Shown here: positions 7,517 to 9,177 of the stretch, one piece after another
How positions within the stretch are numbered: the stretch's first letter is position 1
Layout: each line of letters opens with the position of its first letter
Source of the DNA: Opitutus sp. GAS368
GTDB taxonomy: Bacteria; Verrucomicrobiota; Verrucomicrobiia; Opitutales; Opitutaceae
Reading direction: 5' to 3'
DNA: 9,177 nt
Assembly (NCBI GenBank): GCA_945862035.1
Contig: CAMAXB010000111.1
Location: 1 to 9,177 of the forward strand
Notes under the pieces: model-generated
Databases searched by the model: none
What the model saw: only the letters and a program-made list of their open reading frames with translations
What the model was told of the DNA's origin: nothing
Position numbers and translations under genes: made by a program

Positions 7517-7564
7517 AAGAAAATTCCGGTCGAATGCCAAACAGAACTGACATTCGACCGGAAT
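7517..7564 (-). terminator. Perfect 14-bp hairpin with T-rich tail between rhodopsin gene and crtE
   Basis: Arms ATTCCGGTCGAATG and CATTCGACCGGAAT (plus-strand 7523-7536 and 7551-7564) are exact reverse complements around a 14-nt loop. In the direction of the cluster the hairpin begins 12 nt after the rhodopsin stop and runs into TTTTCTT. This is the form of an intrinsic terminator, though the stem is only half GC and the loop is long. Since crtE starts 16 nt further on with no space for a promoter of its own after the hairpin, partial termination (more opsin mRNA than crt mRNA) is the simplest reading. An alternative is a stem that protects the 3' end of a processed opsin transcript. Confidence 0.75.
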
Positions 7565-7576
7565 AGCGCGTACGAA

Positions 7577-8377
7577 TTACTTTACAGCAGACTTTTCAGA
7601 TTCAGACACCGCCACGGTCCAAATGATAACGCCGAAACCGATTTTGTTTACGACGTCGGCAAGATTGTAGACCACGTTCAGCATCTGCGAGCTGCTCTCC
7701 GGACCGGAGCCCGTCAGGTATCCCAGGAAGTAACCGATCGGGTAGATCGCCCAGCCGAATACCACGATGGCGCGCATCAGTTTGAAGGCGCTCTGCACCC
7801 CAGCGGGAGCGAGATCGGCGTTAATTTTACCGGCCTGGCCGGCATAAATTTCCCAGATGATGAAGATCCAGCCAGCCATGCTGATGATGAACGCCGGCCA
7901 TACGGCCATGTAGCCAGCCTCTCCCATGAAGCCAGCGATGAGCATGACAAAGGTTCCGATCATCAAGCGCCAGAATACGCCGGCCGGCACTTTGGTGATA
8001 GCTGAGAGGATCAAGTAAAACTCCACCATCAGCAGGGGAACGGTGATCATCCAGTCGATGTAACGATACACCGTTGGCGTGGTGCCCGTCGCAACCCACA
8101 CGTCACGCATGTAGAAGTAGTGCCACGCTGCAACCAGCGTGACCAGACCGGACACGGTCAACGAAGTCTTCCACTTCGCGGTGACCCGCTGGGTTTCGAG
8201 GAAGAAGAAGGCAGTCGCTGCGACGAGCGCCATCGAGATCATCCAGAACGATACGCCAACAAAGTCATTGGACTTCAGGCTGACGTCGCTTGCGGCAAAC
8301 GCGTTAGTGGATGTTAGTAGACCAATTAGAGCCACGGTGAGGGCCCTAAGCTTTCCTGTGTTTCGTATTGTTATCAT
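7577..8377 (-). CDS. Proteorhodopsin, green-absorbing type light-driven proton pump
   Basis: A seven-helix opsin of 266 residues that binds retinal and pumps protons outward in light. Aligning by eye to the green proteorhodopsin of SAR86 gives H86 (equivalent to H75), proton acceptor D108 (D97), T112 (T101), spectral-tuning L116 (L105, green type; Gln would mean blue), proton donor E119 (E108), counter-ion D241 (D227) and the retinal Schiff-base lysine K245 (K231). So it has the DTE proton-pump triad. Segments such as AKWKTSLTVSGLV and RYIDW are nearly identical to that family. F163 sits where antenna-binding xanthorhodopsins have Gly, arguing against a carotenoid antenna. Residues 1-28 form a signal peptide ending NAFA, cleaved in many proteorhodopsins. 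I chose the ATG at 8377 because the signal peptide starts there; in-frame ATGs at 8437 and 8479 would add 20 or 34 residues of unlikely sequence. No Shine-Dalgarno sequence at 8377. It is the first gene of the cluster and visibly less GC-rich than the crt genes. Confidence 0.97.
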   Translation of the reverse strand: MITIRNTGKLRALTVALIGLLTSTNAFAASDVSLKSNDFVGVSFWMISMALVAATAFFFLETQRVTAKWKTSLTVSGLVTLVAAWHYFYMRDVWVATGTTPTVYRYIDWMITVPLLMVEFYLILSAITKVPAGVFWRLMIGTFVMLIAGFMGEAGYMAVWPAFIISMAGWIFIIWEIYAGQAGKINADLAPAGVQSAFKLMRAIVVFGWAIYPIGYFLGYLTGSGPESSSQMLNVVYNLADVVNKIGFGVIIWTVAVSESEKSAVK

Positions 8378-8610
8378 AGCAAGAGATTTGGGAGAGGGTG
8401 CCGAGATCAGCGTAAACAGGGAAATAGCCTGAAACATCTCTTCCGAGCCAGTCGTGCGGCCGGTTGGATGTGCTGCCAAGAGGGCTCAGAATTTGAGGGC
8501 GGGGTGGAAGCGGAGGGGTGTGGCGCCTCAGTCGTTTTGGCGTGCCGTTAATGCCTCGCGAACGAGTACCTGAAGTCAGAACGTGGTTGATCCGCAGTGT
8601 CTGGCTGAAA

Positions 8611-8748
8611 GGTCTACGGGCCGGGGTACTTCAGGGGCAGGGATGTGCACCGACATTGAAAGCGATCGAAAAATTCCTCACGAGCTGCCGGGGTGCGGGC
8701 GCGGAAGGACTGGGGTAGGCCGGTACCAAATTGGTCTACGGGCGGGGT
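8611..8748. repeat. Pair of 16-17 bp direct repeats upstream of the rhodopsin gene
   Basis: GGTCTACGGGCCGGGGT at 8611-8627 and GGTCTACGGGCGGGGT at 8733-8748 differ by one inserted base and lie 122 bp apart. The second copy is partly overlapped by an 11-bp palindrome ACCAAATTGGT (8725-8735). Spacing close to a whole number of helical turns and position 230-370 bp upstream of the opsin start would suit a regulator binding pair, but a decayed duplication is as likely. Confidence 0.4.
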
Positions 8749-8755
8749 GGCAAGC

Positions 8756-8815
8756 TACATTTTAAGAGTAATAGCTGTATTTTAGATATAATTATTCGCA
8801 GAATTTTCTCTTTCT
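8756..8815. promoter_or_regulatory. AT-rich island, possible promoter or regulatory region
   Basis: A stretch of about 60 bp is strongly AT-rich inside otherwise GC-rich DNA. It contains a perfect TATAAT on the plus strand (8787-8792) without a matching -35 box, and on the minus strand TTAAAAT and ATTATAT words. If it drives the rhodopsin cluster, the leader would be nearly 400 nt long. A weak 6-bp inverted repeat (GCAGAA/TTCTGC, 8798-8820) lies at its edge and could instead help to end the gene entering from the right. Confidence 0.3.
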
Positions 8816-9058
8816 TCTGCTTGCGTGCTCCAATTCCTGTTTATCACCGCGGTCGCGCGTGAACAGGTTCCCGGGGCAACTGAGGGCGTCGAGCGGGAAA
8901 TGGATCGTGATCGAGAGGCGGGAGTATGACGGACCATTGCCCCGGGCTGACGGCCCGCCAGACGCTTTCCCCACCTGCCCGGGTAGGAGCGGCGTGAGCG
9001 GTCGACCTTGCGCTCGCTCTTGGGCGATCGGTCCGAGCAGCGTGGCCTGCTGGCCGCC

Positions 9059-9177
9059 TTAAGCCCAGTAGCGGACGCGGGCAAAGGCAGTCTGCGTTAG
9101 GCCGAACAACTTGATCGTCCGATTTGCGGCCACGTGATTGCCGCACGGGTGAAAGATCGTGACCTCGTGGGTTCCGA
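9059..9177 (-). CDS. C-terminal end of an unidentified protein (cut by the window edge)
   Basis: The minus strand, read in the frame of codon 9173-9175, is open for 38 codons from the right edge to a TAA at 9059-9061. The peptide includes HEVTIFHPCGNHVAANRT and ends FARVRYWA. Its third codon positions are mostly G or C (29 of 38 by my count), unlike the other two frames, and its residue mix is protein-like, so I take it as the real end of a gene entering from the right. I do not recognise the family. It is transcribed in the same direction as the rhodopsin cluster but lies nearly 700 bp before it, so it is probably a separate unit. Confidence 0.55.
   Translation of the reverse strand, partial: GTHEVTIFHPCGNHVAANRTIKLFGLTQTAFARVRYWA

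Larger units (their letters stand above)
8378..9058. other. Gene-free leader region upstream of the rhodopsin gene
   Basis: Nearly 700 bp without a convincing gene. Open frames on both strands translate to low-complexity Arg/Gly/Pro/Ser-rich peptides with no domain. It must contain the cluster's promoter, but I find no clear -35/-10 pair close to the rhodopsin start. Its visible content is a direct repeat (8611-8627 and 8733-8748), an AT-rich island (8756-8815) and a GGGCGGGGTGG word seen at 8497-8507 and again overlapping the second direct repeat. A 5-bp CGGGC/GCCCG hairpin lies at 8943-8957. Confidence 0.5.

Noticed and set aside
8378..8479. Longer starts for the rhodopsin gene (8437 or 8479)
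   Set aside because: The added residues precede a complete, ordinary signal peptide beginning at 8377, so they would disrupt export.
8497..8518. G-quadruplex upstream of the rhodopsin gene
   Set aside because: The plus strand has G-runs, but two of the four are only GG, and the transcribed RNA would be C-rich; too weak to claim.
8518..8718. Small plus-strand frame of 66 codons upstream of the rhodopsin gene
   Set aside because: No Shine-Dalgarno sequence, no homology-like pattern, and it overlaps one of the direct repeats; not supported as a gene.

Overview
This window carries a complete proteorhodopsin phototrophy cluster on the minus strand. Read in its direction of transcription, right to left, it encodes a proton-pumping rhodopsin, geranylgeranyl diphosphate synthase (crtE), phytoene desaturase (crtI), phytoene synthase (crtB), lycopene cyclase (crtY) and a Brp/Blh-type beta-carotene 15,15'-dioxygenase (blh). 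Together these genes can turn C5/C15 isoprenoid diphosphates into retinal and supply the opsin that binds it. I recognise the gene families from their motifs. The whole system matches the known proteorhodopsin-retinal cassette, so the novelty lies in its details rather than in a new system.

Layout: positions 1-285 are a gene-free block of nested palindromes and a 28-bp direct repeat, probably a genome-wide intergenic repeat family. Positions 286-858 show no convincing gene. Positions 859-2031 (+) encode a secreted sialidase-like protein with Asp-boxes. It converges on blh across a gap of about 107 bp. Positions 2139-7506 (-) hold blh, crtY, crtB, crtI and crtE, packed with 4-nt and 14-nt overlaps or a 17-nt gap. 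Positions 7507-7576 hold a perfect 14-bp inverted repeat followed by a T-rich tract, between the rhodopsin and crtE. Positions 7577-8377 (-) encode the rhodopsin. Positions 8378-9058 are gene-free and carry a short direct repeat and an AT-rich island. The right edge (9059-9177, -) contains the last 38 codons of an unidentified protein.

The rhodopsin has the DTE triad of a proteobacterial-type proton pump, Leu at the spectral-tuning position (green-absorbing type), the retinal Lys and an N-terminal signal peptide. No carotenoid ketolase, hydroxylase or idi gene is present, so the carotenoid genes appear to serve retinal supply only. The hairpin after the rhodopsin gene suggests that opsin is made in excess over the biosynthetic enzymes, which are translationally coupled.

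Organism: a GC-rich, probably aquatic, Gram-negative-type bacterium (Sec signal peptides, secreted sialidase-like protein). The intergenic palindrome style and the sialidase-like neighbour make me think of Verrucomicrobiota (Opitutales-like), but this is a weak inference. None of the seven complete genes has a clear Shine-Dalgarno sequence, which may be a lineage trait.
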